From: Blastococcus sp.
GTDB taxonomy: Bacteria; Actinomycetota; Actinomycetes; Mycobacteriales; Geodermatophilaceae
Reading direction: 5' to 3'
Length of the DNA: 40,990 nucleotides
Assembly: GCA_025465355.1 (NCBI GenBank)
Contig: JAODNN010000109.1
Coordinates: 1 to 40,990 of the forward strand
Shown: piece after piece, positions 1 through 8,595 of the stretch
Position numbering within the stretch: the first letter of the stretch is position 1
How the letters are laid out: each line of letters begins with the position of its first letter
The notes under the pieces: model-generated
Told to the model about the DNA's origin: nothing
Databases searched by the model: none
The model's input: the letters and a program-made list of their open reading frames with translations, nothing else
Program-made: the position numbers and the translations under genes

Positions 1-86
1 CGGCGGCGAGAGCGGGTCAGCTTCATCCCCCGTCGATCCGCAATCCGGCGTAGCCGGTTGATGCGGACCTTCTCCCCCTGGTCCAT
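1..86 (-). CDS. N-terminus of a small basic protein of unknown function (partial)
   Basis: The first 28 codons of a minus-strand gene that runs off the left edge. ATG is at 86; an in-frame TAG lies 18 nt upstream of it, so the N-terminus is nearly fixed. The visible part starts MDQGEKVRINRL and ends MKLTRSRR, strongly basic. Many actinobacteria carry small hypothetical proteins beginning with a similar pattern (RLRR, then a basic stretch, then a KSRRR-like motif). The likeness is from memory and the rest of the gene is outside the window, so no function is assigned. The 186 bp between it and the next gene (87-272) show nothing recognisable. Confidence 0.45.
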   Translation of the reverse strand, partial: MDQGEKVRINRLRRIADRRGMKLTRSRR

Positions 87-272
87 GCCCGAGACGATGC
101 CCTAAGCGATGCCCGGAGCGGAAGTCCTCATCGGCGTGTCGCACCAAGGGATGCTCGGTTTGGTGCCAGCGCGGTGGCCACGTGCGAGCGTCCTTCGGCG
201 TCCGCGGGAATCCGCCGACGCCCCCACTCCCCCACTGACCTGCGAAGACGTACATCGGCGGACCCGTCCGGA

Positions 273-2012
273 CTACGACCCGGCGTACTCCCAGTGCCAC
301 GGTTCCTCGCGGCCGTGGCCCGGCTCGGCCCAGTCCGGGTGCAGGTACCCGAACCGTCCGGCGTTGGCCTTCATCCACTCGTACTGCGCGGTGCCATACC
401 GATCTATCCCGCCGCAGAGGTCCACCGCCAGACCCCAGCCGTGGTTGCTGGTCCCGGGGACGGCCGCCAACCTCGGTTTCTCGCCGAACAGCCGGACCTG
501 GACGCCGTACGAGCGGTACGAGTCGGTGATGCACAACGGGCTGCCGAACGCCCCGGCATACGCGGCCGACATCGCCCGGTATGCGGCGGCCGCGTCACAG
601 CGCAGCAGGTGCCCCCCGACGCCGAGCGGGCACAGCGCGCTGGGCGGAATGAGGCCGTTCGGATAGCCGCCCCACGAGCGGGCCCCGTCGAAACTGGGCG
701 GGTAGACGGTGTTCCCGCACTGCTCGGGCAGCGCGTCACCCTTCGGGCCGGGCGCGGCCGCCGGCGCTCGCCGGCCGAGGCTGGGCCGGCCGATCCCGAT
801 GACCTCGTCCGCCGGCAGCGTGCGGACGACGACGGCGCCGGCACGGGCATCGGCGGCGAGCATCGTCCTGGGGTCCAGGGCGATACCCACGTGGCCGAGC
901 CCCGACTGGTCGTCGCCGAGAAAGACCAGGTCGCCCGGTAGGACGTCGGCGGCGTCCACCGGTGTGGTGACGGAGAACAGGGCCCCCTGGTCCTTCGGCA
1001 GGGAGATGCCGGCCTTGGCGTAGACCGACTGGACCAGCGATCCGCAGTCCCAGGAGTCCGGGCCGGCGGTGCCGGGAGCGTACGGGCGCCCGAGCGTGTC
1101 CATGGCCGCGGAGACCGCAGCGAGGGTCTCGGCGGGGAGCACCAGCAACGAGCTGGGCTGCCGCGGTAGCTGGGCCGCACCCCGCTGGGCGCCCCCGGCG
1201 TGTGCCCCCACCGGCACCAGCCCCGGGGGCAGGCCGGCCGGGGAGTTCAGCAAGGCGGACGCCGGCGGTGCCGGTAGCGCGGCGAGCTGGGCGGCGTAGG
1301 CCTTCCAGTTGGCGGCCGTCTTCCGGTTGACCTCGAGCTGCTGTTGCTGCAGCTGGGCCAGCTGCTGGTCGACGACGCCGAGCGCCTCGTCCAGCTCGCC
1401 GGTCACCGCGGCCGCCGCGGCCTCCAGCCGGTGCACGCGGGCGTTGACCTCGTCCGCCGCCGCCTCGGCCTTCGCCAGCGCGGCGCTCGCCCGGCGTTGC
1501 TCGGCGAGCGCGGCCTGCCGTTGTTTCTCGGCCGCACCGATCACCTTCGCGGCATGGGCGTCGACGACGTCCAGAAAGCTCATCGCGGAGAGCACGTCCC
1601 CCGGGTCGCCGCCGCTGAGGAGGAGGGTGAGCGGGGTGATCTGGCCCCCGTCGCGATAGACCGCGGACGCATACCGGGCGACCACCTTCTGGTAGCCGGC
1701 GAGTGTGCCGGTGGCACCGGCGAGCACGGCCGCGGCGTCGGCTACGGCTGCCCGGGCCGCGGCTTGCGCCTTCCGGGCGGCGGTCACGTCGGACTGCTGC
1801 GCCTCGAGCCCCGTCTGCACCTCGGCTGCCCGTTTCTGCAACCGGTCCAGCGCGCTGCTGTCGAGAACCCCCGAGGTGCCGCCGGGCTGGTTGCTGGGTG
1901 ACGCCCCGGCTGTTCCGGCCAGCGGCACGGCGAGCAGCGCCGCGACGAGCGGGGCGAGAACCACCCGGGCCGTCGTCGGTCGCGCGGTGCGCCACCGGGA
2001 GCGCGGGAACAT
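273..2012 (-). CDS. Secreted NlpC/P60 endopeptidase fused to a VanY-type D,D-carboxypeptidase
   Basis: A 579-aa exported peptidoglycan hydrolase. ATG at 2012 is preceded by a good RBS (AGAGGTGG); the longer open frame upstream lacks protein character. Order of parts: signal peptide (about 1-37), a long Ala/Gln-rich coiled coil (about 50-250), an NlpC/P60 domain (about 300-405) with Cys323 in WDCGSL and His374 in GHVGIA, then an M15B/VanY domain (about 430-579) with His524 and Asp531 in SNHGWGLAVD and His573 in EPWHWEY. NlpC/P60 enzymes cut the D-Glu/DAP bond and VanY enzymes trim terminal D-Ala. Its place beside the exonuclease/GIY-YIG gene and trpD matches mycobacterial RipC (Rv2190c), but I do not recall RipC carrying a VanY domain. 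The coiled coil suggests activation by a partner, possibly FtsEX-like (inference). Confidence 0.9.
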   Translation of the reverse strand: MFPRSRWRTARPTTARVVLAPLVAALLAVPLAGTAGASPSNQPGGTSGVLDSSALDRLQKRAAEVQTGLEAQQSDVTAARKAQAAARAAVADAAAVLAGATGTLAGYQKVVARYASAVYRDGGQITPLTLLLSGGDPGDVLSAMSFLDVVDAHAAKVIGAAEKQRQAALAEQRRASAALAKAEAAADEVNARVHRLEAAAAAVTGELDEALGVVDQQLAQLQQQQLEVNRKTAANWKAYAAQLAALPAPPASALLNSPAGLPPGLVPVGAHAGGAQRGAAQLPRQPSSLLVLPAETLAAVSAAMDTLGRPYAPGTAGPDSWDCGSLVQSVYAKAGISLPKDQGALFSVTTPVDAADVLPGDLVFLGDDQSGLGHVGIALDPRTMLAADARAGAVVVRTLPADEVIGIGRPSLGRRAPAAAPGPKGDALPEQCGNTVYPPSFDGARSWGGYPNGLIPPSALCPLGVGGHLLRCDAAAAYRAMSAAYAGAFGSPLCITDSYRSYGVQVRLFGEKPRLAAVPGTSNHGWGLAVDLCGGIDRYGTAQYEWMKANAGRFGYLHPDWAEPGHGREEPWHWEYAGS

Positions 2013-2219
2013 CGGACCACCTCTGCGTCGCGGGCCGGAATTCCCACGGGGAGCCGTCCACCGGGGACGATCGTGTCCTGCGTCCTGGCATCTCGCCAGG
2101 TGAGTGGCGGTGTTCCCCCCTCGCGGGGGACCCCGGCCCCTGGTGCGACGCTGGTGCGACGCCGTGGTGACGCGGCAGGGGGCCCGGCGCGCGTCCCCAG
2201 GACTGTCACTGCCCCGACC

Positions 2220-2225
2220 TACCGT
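2220..2225 (+). promoter_or_regulatory. -10 box (TACCGT) of a leaderless transcript
   Basis: TACCGT lies 6 nt before the GTG at 2232. This spacing recurs across the window and places the transcription start at or next to the start codon. It supports GTG 2232 as the real start of the exonuclease gene. Confidence 0.55.
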
Positions 2226-2231
2226 CCGGCC

Positions 2232-4049
2232 GTGCCCCACTCCCCAGCCCTCGGTCGCTACGAGCAGGTGTCGATCGACGCGCTGGGCACCCCGCTGGCC
2301 GACGTCACCTTCGTGGTGGTCGACCTGGAGACGACCGGTGGCTCGCCGAAGGACAGCGCGATCACCGAGATCGGCGCGGTGAAGGTCCGCGGGGGCACCG
2401 TGCTCGGCGAGTTCCAGACCCTCGTCGACCCGGGCATGGAGATCCCGCCCTACATCAGCGTCCTCACCGGGATCACGTCGACCATGGTGGCCGCAGCCCC
2501 GCGCATCGGAGCGGTGCTCCCGGGCTTCCTGGAGTTCGCCCGGGGCGCGGTCCTCGTCGCCCACAACGCACCGTTCGACCTCGGCTTCCTCAAGGCGGCG
2601 TGCGCGGACAACGGCCTGGCGTGGCCGGCAGCCGCGTCGGTCGACACCGCTGTCCTGGCCCGGCGGCTGCTCACCCGCGACGAGGTGCCCAACTGCAAGC
2701 TGGCCACCCTGGCGCCGTACTTCTCGGCGACCACCTCCCCCACGCACCGGGCCCTGGACGACGCCCGCGCCACCGTCGACGTCCTGCACGGGCTGTTCGA
2801 GCGGCTGGGCCCCCTCGGCATCACCTCGCTGGAGGAGCTGACCGGGCTGACCCGCCGGGTGGATCCGGACCGGCTGCGCAAGCGGCACCTGGCCGACGAC
2901 GTCCCCCACGGTCCCGGCGTCTACCTCTTCCGCGGCCCGCGCGAGGAACCGCTCTACGTCGGCACGTCGGCAGACCTGCGCACCCGGGTCCGCAGCTACT
3001 TCACCGCCGGGGAGCAGCGCAGCCGGATCACCGAGATGGTGGCGCTCACCCAGCGGATCGAGGCGATCCCCTGCGCCCACGACCTCGAGGCCGCCGTCCG
3101 TGAGCTACGGCTGATCGCCGAGCACAAGCCCCGCTACAACCGGCGTTCCCGGTTTCCCGAGCGCGCGCTCTGGGTGCGCCTCACCGAGGAGCCGTTCCCG
3201 CGGCTGTCCGTCGTCCGGCGGGTGCGTCCGGGCGCGGGGGTCTTCCTGGGCCCCTTCCCCGACCGCCGGGCCGCGGACGCCGCCGTGGCGGCCGTCCACG
3301 AGGCGCTCCCCCTCCGGCAGTGCACGACCCGGCTGTCCGTCCGTGTGCTGGGCACCGCCTGCGCTCTGGCCGGGATGGACCGCTGCGGCGCCCCGTGCAC
3401 CGGCGCACAGTCCGCTGACGAGTACGGCGCGATCGCCGCCGTCTTCGGGGCCGCGGTCGCGGGCGATCCGCGCCCCCTGGTCACTCCCTTGCTCGCGCGC
3501 GTCGACCGGCTGGCCGGGGAAGAGCGGTACGAGGACGCCGCGGTGCTGCGCGACCGCGTGGCCGTCCTCGTGCGGGCGGTCCGGCGACGGCAGCGTCTGG
3601 AGTCCCTCGCGGCCGTGCCCGAGCTCGTGCTGGCGCGGGCCGACGGGAACGGTGGCTGGAACCTGTCCGTCGTCCGCCGGGGGCGCCTCGTCGCCGCCGG
3701 CTGTGCCCCGCGGGGGACGTCGGTGCGCGGCACGTTGGCGGGCCTGCTGTCCACCGCGGAGACGCCCACCGGCCCCGACGGCGAACTGGCCGCCACCGTG
3801 GACGAGACCGAACTGGTGCTGCGCTGGATGGAGAAGCCCGGCACCCGGCTGGTCGAGCTCAGCGGCACCCTCGCCTGCCCGGCACCCGGCACCGGGGCCT
3901 ACAGCTCGTTCCTCGCTCGTGTCGAGAAGGGCTGGGCCGGACGCGACCCGTTCGCCGACGCCCGCTCACTGGGAACCCGCGCACGGCCCGAACGCGTGAC
4001 GGCGGGTGCGGGCGCGCCGGGGCGGTCCCCGCTAGCATCGCCGGCGTGA
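2232..4049 (+). CDS. DEDDh exonuclease fused to a UvrC-like GIY-YIG module
   Basis: A 605-aa protein with two nuclease parts. The N-terminal DnaQ-like DEDDh exonuclease (about 25-190) has Asp31/Glu33 in VVDLETTGG, HNAPFDLGFL, and HRALDDA. The GIY-YIG part (about 226-305) has GVY at 229-231, YVG, the Arg-containing LRTRVRSYF and a Glu before HKPRYN. A UVR-like helix EERYEDAAVLRDR lies near residue 430. The C-terminal RNase H-like endonuclease of true UvrC is absent, so it resembles the polymerase III epsilon/Cho-like proteins of mycobacteria (Rv2191). A role in nucleotide excision repair is inferred, not shown. The frame stays open back to 2073, but GTG 2232 fits a leaderless promoter. Its stop TGA overlaps the next gene's GTG. 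Confidence 0.85.
   Translation: MPHSPALGRYEQVSIDALGTPLADVTFVVVDLETTGGSPKDSAITEIGAVKVRGGTVLGEFQTLVDPGMEIPPYISVLTGITSTMVAAAPRIGAVLPGFLEFARGAVLVAHNAPFDLGFLKAACADNGLAWPAAASVDTAVLARRLLTRDEVPNCKLATLAPYFSATTSPTHRALDDARATVDVLHGLFERLGPLGITSLEELTGLTRRVDPDRLRKRHLADDVPHGPGVYLFRGPREEPLYVGTSADLRTRVRSYFTAGEQRSRITEMVALTQRIEAIPCAHDLEAAVRELRLIAEHKPRYNRRSRFPERALWVRLTEEPFPRLSVVRRVRPGAGVFLGPFPDRRAADAAVAAVHEALPLRQCTTRLSVRVLGTACALAGMDRCGAPCTGAQSADEYGAIAAVFGAAVAGDPRPLVTPLLARVDRLAGEERYEDAAVLRDRVAVLVRAVRRRQRLESLAAVPELVLARADGNGGWNLSVVRRGRLVAAGCAPRGTSVRGTLAGLLSTAETPTGPDGELAATVDETELVLRWMEKPGTRLVELSGTLACPAPGTGAYSSFLARVEKGWAGRDPFADARSLGTRARPERVTAGAGAPGRSPLASPA
4033..4038 (+). promoter_or_regulatory. -10 box (TAGCAT) inside the end of the exonuclease gene
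   Basis: TAGCAT sits 7 nt before GTG 4046, within the last codons of the upstream gene. The AsnC-like gene may thus have its own leaderless transcript as well as read-through. Confidence 0.5.
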
Positions 4050-4333
4050 TCACCGCCATCGTGATGATCGATGCCGCCACCGACTCGATCGGCGAGGTGG
4101 CGGCCGCCGTCGCCGACCTCGACGGCGTCAGCGAGGTCTACTCGACCGCCGGCGAGGTCGACCTCATCGCGATCGTGCGGGTCCGCGAGTTCGACCAGGT
4201 CGCCGAGGTCATCGCCGGCCGGATCAACAAGGTGCCCGGCGTCCTGGACACCGAGACCCACATCGCCTTCCGCGCCTACTCGAGACACGACCTCGAGGCG
4301 GCCTTCTCGATCGGCTTCGAGACCACCGACTGA
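4046..4333 (+). CDS. Stand-alone Lrp/AsnC effector-binding (RAM) domain protein
   Basis: A 95-aa protein consisting only of the alpha/beta ligand-binding and oligomerisation domain of Lrp/AsnC regulators: a beta strand (TAIVMIDA), helix, GVSEVYSTAGEVDLIAIVRV, helix, then the KVPGVLDTETHIAF strand pair. There is no helix-turn-helix, so it cannot bind DNA like full-length Lrp. Such stand-alone domains form amino-acid-binding oligomers. GTG 4046 overlaps the upstream TGA by 3 nt. It lies next to trpD (opposite strand), so an amino-acid link is plausible but unproven. Confidence 0.85.
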   Translation: MITAIVMIDAATDSIGEVAAAVADLDGVSEVYSTAGEVDLIAIVRVREFDQVAEVIAGRINKVPGVLDTETHIAFRAYSRHDLEAAFSIGFETTD

Positions 4334-4334
4334 C

Positions 4335-4382
4335 GGTCCCTCTCACCCTTCGCACGCTCAGGGCGAGCCTCTGGACGGGGCC
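4335..4382 (+). repeat. Intergenic stem-loop repeat, copy 1
   Basis: Copy 1 of a repeat family found at five places. The 26-nt core is at 4344-4369 (CACCCTTCGC, then GCTCAGGGCGAGCC). Outer arms GGTCCC and GGGGCC can pair for six positions, the weakest arms of the family. It fills the gap between the convergent AsnC-like gene and trpD and may act as a terminator. Confidence 0.6.
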
Positions 4383-5441
4383 TTAAGGCCGAAGGGTGTG
4401 GCTGACGGAGATCCAGCGGTCCAGCTGGGCGGCCGCACGTCCGTCGTCCACGGCGGCGGCCGTCCGGGCGAGACCCGCGGCCAGCGCATCGTGCAGCCGC
4501 TCGGCCCGCGGTTCGAACGCGGCCAGCGCGGCGGCGGCGTTGAGCAGCACCGCGTCGCGCACCGGCCCCGGCTCGCCGTCCATCACCCGCCGGAAGACGT
4601 CGGCATTGACCTCAGGCGAGCCGCCCCGGAGCGCATCGGCCGGCGAGGGCGGGATGCCCAGCACCGACGGGTCCACCCGGTCGGGCTCGACCTCGCCGTC
4701 GCGGACCACCCAGACCGCCGACGCCGTCGCGGTGGTCAGTTCGTCGAGGCCGTCGTCCCCCCGGAACACCAGGGCCCGCATGCCGCGCCGGGCCAGCACC
4801 TGAGCCATCACCGGCGCCATCCGGGGGTCGGCACAGCCGATCGCGGAGGCCACGGGACGAGCCGGGTTGGTGAGGGGGCCGAGGAAGTTGAAGACCGTCG
4901 CGATGCCCATCTCCCGCCGCGGGGCGCCGGCGTGACGCATGCCGGGGTGGAACACCGGCGCGAAGAAGAATCCGATTCCGGCCTCCTGCACGCACCGCGC
5001 GACGGCCGGGGCGGGCAGGTCGATCACGACGCCGAGCGCCTCGAGCACATCGGCCGCACCCGAGGACGACGACGCGGCCCGCCCCCCGTGCTTGGCGACC
5101 GGAACCCCCGCTGCCGCGGCGACGACCGCGGCCATCGTCGAGATGTTGACCGTGTGTGCCCCGTCGCCGCCGGTGCCCACGATGTCGACACAATCCACCG
5201 GCAGCTCCACCGGAGTCGCCTGCGCGAGCATCTCCGCGGCCAGCCCGGCGACCTCCTCCGGGGACTCGCCCTTGGCCCGGAGAGCGACCGTCAACGCGGC
5301 GATCTGGGCGGGCGTCGCCGACCCGGTCATGACCTCGCGCATCGCCCAGCCCGTGTCGGTCGCCGAGAGGTCGGTGCCGGCGAGCAGCCGGCCCAACAAT
5401 CCCGGCCAGGTGGGCGCCACGGGCGCTGACGCCGCAGTCAC
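4383..5441 (-). CDS. trpD: Anthranilate phosphoribosyltransferase
   Basis: The second step of tryptophan synthesis: transfers phosphoribose from PRPP to anthranilate. A 352-aa protein, usual length. Visible motifs are the PRPP-binding GTGGDG (about 87-92), NIST, the KHG element at 117-120, [14 protein letters not shown], and [11 protein letters not shown]. The position normally Asn in KHGN is Gly here (KHGG, Gly120). GTG 5441 was chosen because GGTGAT lies just upstream and the preceding gene stops 8 nt before; an ATG at 5504 would overlap that gene by 56 nt. As in other actinobacteria, trpD is away from the other trp genes, beside ctaE on the opposite strand. Confidence 0.93.
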   Translation of the reverse strand: MTAASAPVAPTWPGLLGRLLAGTDLSATDTGWAMREVMTGSATPAQIAALTVALRAKGESPEEVAGLAAEMLAQATPVELPVDCVDIVGTGGDGAHTVNISTMAAVVAAAAGVPVAKHGGRAASSSSGAADVLEALGVVIDLPAPAVARCVQEAGIGFFFAPVFHPGMRHAGAPRREMGIATVFNFLGPLTNPARPVASAIGCADPRMAPVMAQVLARRGMRALVFRGDDGLDELTTATASAVWVVRDGEVEPDRVDPSVLGIPPSPADALRGGSPEVNADVFRRVMDGEPGPVRDAVLLNAAAALAAFEPRAERLHDALAAGLARTAAAVDDGRAAAQLDRWISVSHTLRP

Positions 5442-5448
5442 CGCCGGA

Positions 5449-5877
5449 TCACCGGGGGGTGACGGGCCGCCGCGCACGAGCGCGCAGCAGCTCCGCCACG
5501 ACACCGGGTGCGGTGAGCGGATCGATCGGGAGCGGGAGCGTCCCCTCCGCCATGGACCAGTGCGCCAGCCACCGGTCGGCCTGGCGGGCGATGAGCACGC
5601 AGACGGCGGGCCGGTCGGCCACCTCTTCGTCCAGCTGGCGGCTCAGCGCGAGCCCACCGGTGGGCTGCGCCTCACCGTCGAGGATGCACAGGTCGATCCC
5701 CCCGCGGTCCACCGCGGCGACGACCTCGTCGCCGGTGGCGCACTCGAGGTAGGTCAGAGGACCCACGTCAGATGCGGGACGGCGGCCCACCGCCGTCCGC
5801 ACCGCGGCGCGGATCTCGGGACGGTGGCTGTAGACCAGCACGCTGGCCGGTGCGGCAGTGTCGGCGGCGGCGCTCAC
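5449..5877 (-). CDS. Receiver-like domain protein without an output domain
   Basis: A 142-aa single-domain protein shaped like a CheY/response-regulator receiver: strand [15 protein letters not shown], strand-loop [22 protein letters not shown] with Asp67 where phosphorylation would occur, and a later strand PAVCVLIAR. The acidic pair normally ending strand 1 is replaced by SHRPE, so metal binding and phosphorylation are doubtful; it may be a pseudo-receiver. There is no DNA-binding domain. GTG 5877 fits a leaderless promoter. It is followed after 8 nt by trpD, so the two are probably one transcript, divergent from ctaE. The link to either neighbour's function is unknown. Confidence 0.7.
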   Translation of the reverse strand: MSAAADTAAPASVLVYSHRPEIRAAVRTAVGRRPASDVGPLTYLECATGDEVVAAVDRGGIDLCILDGEAQPTGGLALSRQLDEEVADRPAVCVLIARQADRWLAHWSMAEGTLPLPIDPLTAPGVVAELLRARARRPVTPR

Positions 5878-5885
5878 GACGCGAA

Positions 5886-5891
5886 AGCCTA
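5886..5891 (-). promoter_or_regulatory. -10 box (TAGGCT) for the receiver-like gene and trpD
   Basis: On the minus strand TAGGCT lies 8 nt before GTG 5877, consistent with a leaderless transcript that continues into trpD. Confidence 0.5.
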
Positions 5892-5996
5892 GTGGCACGG
5901 CCGTCGGATACCCGGCACGCCGGGCGACGGTATCGACCTGATCACTTTGCTCGCCACGCCATTGCACCCGCAGTCGTGACTGCCCCCCGCCGATGC

Positions 5997-6002
5997 GATG
6001 AT
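5997..6002 (+). promoter_or_regulatory. Candidate -10 box (GATGAT) for the ctaE-qcrCAB operon
   Basis: GATGAT lies 7 nt before GTG 6010, the spacing of the other leaderless promoters here, though the first two bases depart from TA. If right, the ATGs at 5998 and 6001 are part of the promoter and not starts. Confidence 0.35.
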
Positions 6003-6009
6003 GACCGAC

Positions 6010-6624
6010 GTGACAACGGCCCCCGTCGCGACTAGCACCTTCGACACCTCGCGGGTGCATTCCCTGACCCGACCGAACATGGTGAGCGTCGGCACGATCA
6101 TCTGGCTCTCCAGCGAGCTGATGTTCTTCGCCGGGCTGTTCGCCATGTACTTCACCGCGCGAGCCCGGGCCACCCACGGGTGGCCGCCCGCGCCGACCGA
6201 GCTGAACATCCCGTACGCCGTGGTCTTCACGCTGATCCTGGTGGCGTCGTCGTTCACCTGCCAGTTCGGGGTGTTCGCGGCCGAGCAGGGCAACGTGTAC
6301 GGGCTGCGGCGCTGGTTCACCATCACCTTCGCGATGGGCCTGACCTTCGTGCTCGGCCAGGCCAACGAATACCGGACCCTGGTCACGGAGCACCACACGA
6401 CGATCTCGTCGTCGACCTACGGCTCGGTCTTCTACCTCACCACCGGGTTCCACGCCCTCCACGTCATCGGTGGGCTGGTCGCCTTCATCTTCCTGCTCAT
6501 CCGCTCCACCATGGGCCGTTTCACGCCGGCACAGGCGACCTCGGCCATCGTGGTCTCCTACTACTGGCACTTCGTCGACGTCGTGTGGGTCGGGCTCTTC
6601 GCCACGATCTACCTGATCCGCTAG
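6010..6624 (+). CDS. ctaE: Cytochrome c oxidase subunit III
   Basis: A 204-aa membrane subunit of the aa3 oxidase, with about five membrane helices. Family signatures: [17 protein letters not shown] at the N-terminus, [30 protein letters not shown], and [17 protein letters not shown] near the end. GTG 6010 was chosen because it gives the same N-terminal length as mycobacterial CtaE; ATG at 5998 is the alternative. First gene of ctaE-qcrC-qcrA-qcrB, with qcrC starting 7 nt after its stop. In actinobacteria the bcc and aa3 complexes form one supercomplex, which fits co-transcription. Subunit I (ctaD) is not in the window. Confidence 0.95.
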   Translation: MTTAPVATSTFDTSRVHSLTRPNMVSVGTIIWLSSELMFFAGLFAMYFTARARATHGWPPAPTELNIPYAVVFTLILVASSFTCQFGVFAAEQGNVYGLRRWFTITFAMGLTFVLGQANEYRTLVTEHHTTISSSTYGSVFYLTTGFHALHVIGGLVAFIFLLIRSTMGRFTPAQATSAIVVSYYWHFVDVVWVGLFATIYLIR

Positions 6625-6631
6625 GGAACCG

Positions 6632-7486
6632 GTGTCCACCACGAACCCGCAGTCCGACCCCCCGCTGCCCGACAGCGGCTCCGCCCTCGGCACCCCTGTC
6701 GCCCGCGCCCTGGCACGCCGCCGCTCCAAGCTCCGCCGCCGGTGGGCGAACGTGGCCGGCCTGCTCGTCGCCCTGGTCCTCACCGGCGCCGCGTACTCCA
6801 TGTTCGCGCCGGCGCAGGCAGCCGGGAGCAGTAACACGGAGTCCTCTGCCGAGGCGGCCGGGCGCGCCCTCTACGAGAAGACCTGCATCTCCTGTCACGG
6901 CGCCAACCTCGACGGCGTCCCGCGCCGCGGCCCGTCACTGATCGGCGTGGGCGAGGCCTCGGTCTACTTCCAAGTGCACACCGGCCGCATGCCACTGGCG
7001 CGCCAGGAGGCGGAGGCGCAGCGGAAGCCGCCGGTCTTCACCGACACGCAGATCGACCAGCTGATGGCCTACGTCCAGGCCCACGGCGGGGGCCCGACCC
7101 TTCCCTCCGGTGACCTGCGCGACGGCGACCTGGCCCAGGGCGGGGAGCTCTTCCGGCTCAACTGCGCGTCCTGCCACAACTTCGTCGGAGAGGGCGGAGC
7201 GCTCTCCTCAGGGAAATACGCACCCAACCTCAAGAACGCGACCGACCTCGACATCTACACCGCCATGCTCACGGGCCCGGAGAACATGCCGGTCTTCGGT
7301 GACAACCAGCTGACCCCGAACGAGAAGCGCGCGGTCATCAACTACGTCCAGACGATCAAGGCGCAGGCCGACCCCGGCGGCGCCGGGATCGGGCGCATCG
7401 GCCCGGTCAGCGAGGGTCTGGTCATCTGGGTCGTCGGCATCGGCGTCATGCTGTTCGGGATCTTCTGGATGGGGAGCAAGGCGTGA
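6632..7486 (+). CDS. qcrC: Diheme cytochrome c subunit of the bc1 (bcc) complex
   Basis: A 284-aa membrane-anchored diheme cytochrome c. Two covalent heme sites: CISCH (Cys85, Cys88, His89) and CASCH (Cys178, Cys181, His182). An N-terminal hydrophobic segment (about 40-58) exports the heme domains and a C-terminal helix (about 262-280) anchors them. In actinobacteria QcrC replaces both cytochrome c1 and soluble cytochrome c, passing electrons from the Rieske centre straight to CuA of CtaC. GTG start; its TGA overlaps the GTG of qcrA, implying translational coupling. Confidence 0.96.
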   Translation: MSTTNPQSDPPLPDSGSALGTPVARALARRRSKLRRRWANVAGLLVALVLTGAAYSMFAPAQAAGSSNTESSAEAAGRALYEKTCISCHGANLDGVPRRGPSLIGVGEASVYFQVHTGRMPLARQEAEAQRKPPVFTDTQIDQLMAYVQAHGGGPTLPSGDLRDGDLAQGGELFRLNCASCHNFVGEGGALSSGKYAPNLKNATDLDIYTAMLTGPENMPVFGDNQLTPNEKRAVINYVQTIKAQADPGGAGIGRIGPVSEGLVIWVVGIGVMLFGIFWMGSKA

Positions 7487-8595
7487 ACACGCACGACACC
7501 CGCCCCGGCTCGACCGGCGGCGCGGACACCCCGGGCCCGTTGCACGGCGGCCCGGACGAGGACTACACGCCCGAGCAGCTCGCGGCGATGAGCCTCGACG
7601 AACTCGACCGGCTCGGGGCGCGCTACGACGGCGTCGAGATCATGCACGTCGAGCCCGGCCCGGAGCCCGGTTCGCCCCTCGAGAAGCGCGCGGTGCGGCA
7701 GATCGGCACGGTCTTCACACTCGCCGGTCTCTGCGCCTTCGCCTCCGTGGTGATCTACGCCGGCTCCGGATGGTTCCTGCCCACCTGGCAGTGGAGCGTC
7801 AGCGAGAGCGGCTGGAGTGCGATCTTCACGCCACTCGTGGGCGCGCTCTTCGGTGCGGCCATGATCCTGGTCGGAGTCGGCCTCGTGCTCTACACCAAGA
7901 AGCTGCTCCCCCACGAGACCGCGGTGCAGGACAAGCACGACGCGTCGGCCTTCGACCGCGCCACCGCCGGCGCGACTCTCGTCCGCACGGCCCACAACAG
8001 CGGGCTTGCCCGCCGGAAGCTGATCACCCGCTCGCTGGCCTTCATGGGCGGCGGCCTCGGGCTGATGCTGATCATGCCGCTCGGCGGCCTGATCAAGAAC
8101 CCCAACACGGGGGATCCGCTGGGCACCACGCCCTGGAAGCAGGGCGTGCGCCTCACCCGTCTCGACGGCAGCCCGATCCGCCCGGGCGACCAGGAGCCAG
8201 GCTCCCTGGAGACGGTGTTCCCTGCCGTTCCCGGCGGCAACCGCGCGGCCAACGCGGCGACGATGCTCATCCGGCTCCGCCCAGAGCAGGTCGCCGCGAA
8301 CCGGCCCCGTCCGGGCCAGGGGAACCTCGGCTACGGCGACTACGTCGCGTACTCCAAGATCTGCACGCACGCCGGCTGCCCGGTGTCTCTGTACGAGCAG
8401 GAGACCAGCCGGATCCTCTGCCCTTGCCACCAGTCGCAGTTCGACGTCACGCAGGGCGCCAAGCCGGTGTTCGGTCCGGCCAGCCGCCCCCTGCCACAGC
8501 TCCCCATCACCGTTGACGCTTCGGGCTACTTCGTCGCCCGAAGCGATTACCTCGAGGCCGTAGGCCCGACCTACTGGAACCGGAGGCGCATCTGA
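7483..8595 (+). CDS. qcrA: Rieske iron-sulfur subunit of the bcc complex
   Basis: A 370-aa Rieske protein of the actinobacterial type, with a long cytoplasmic N-terminus and three membrane helices (about 75-95, 108-130, and one near 185-205) before the Rieske domain. The 2Fe-2S ligands are in CTHAGC (Cys294, His296, with Cys299) and CPCH (Cys313, Cys315, His316); Cys299 and Cys315 would form the family's disulfide. It accepts electrons from menaquinol at QcrB. GTG 7483 overlaps qcrC by 4 nt, and the stop overlaps the qcrB start by 1 nt (TGATG). Confidence 0.96.
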   Translation: MNTHDTRPGSTGGADTPGPLHGGPDEDYTPEQLAAMSLDELDRLGARYDGVEIMHVEPGPEPGSPLEKRAVRQIGTVFTLAGLCAFASVVIYAGSGWFLPTWQWSVSESGWSAIFTPLVGALFGAAMILVGVGLVLYTKKLLPHETAVQDKHDASAFDRATAGATLVRTAHNSGLARRKLITRSLAFMGGGLGLMLIMPLGGLIKNPNTGDPLGTTPWKQGVRLTRLDGSPIRPGDQEPGSLETVFPAVPGGNRAANAATMLIRLRPEQVAANRPRPGQGNLGYGDYVAYSKICTHAGCPVSLYEQETSRILCPCHQSQFDVTQGAKPVFGPASRPLPQLPITVDASGYFVARSDYLEAVGPTYWNRRRI

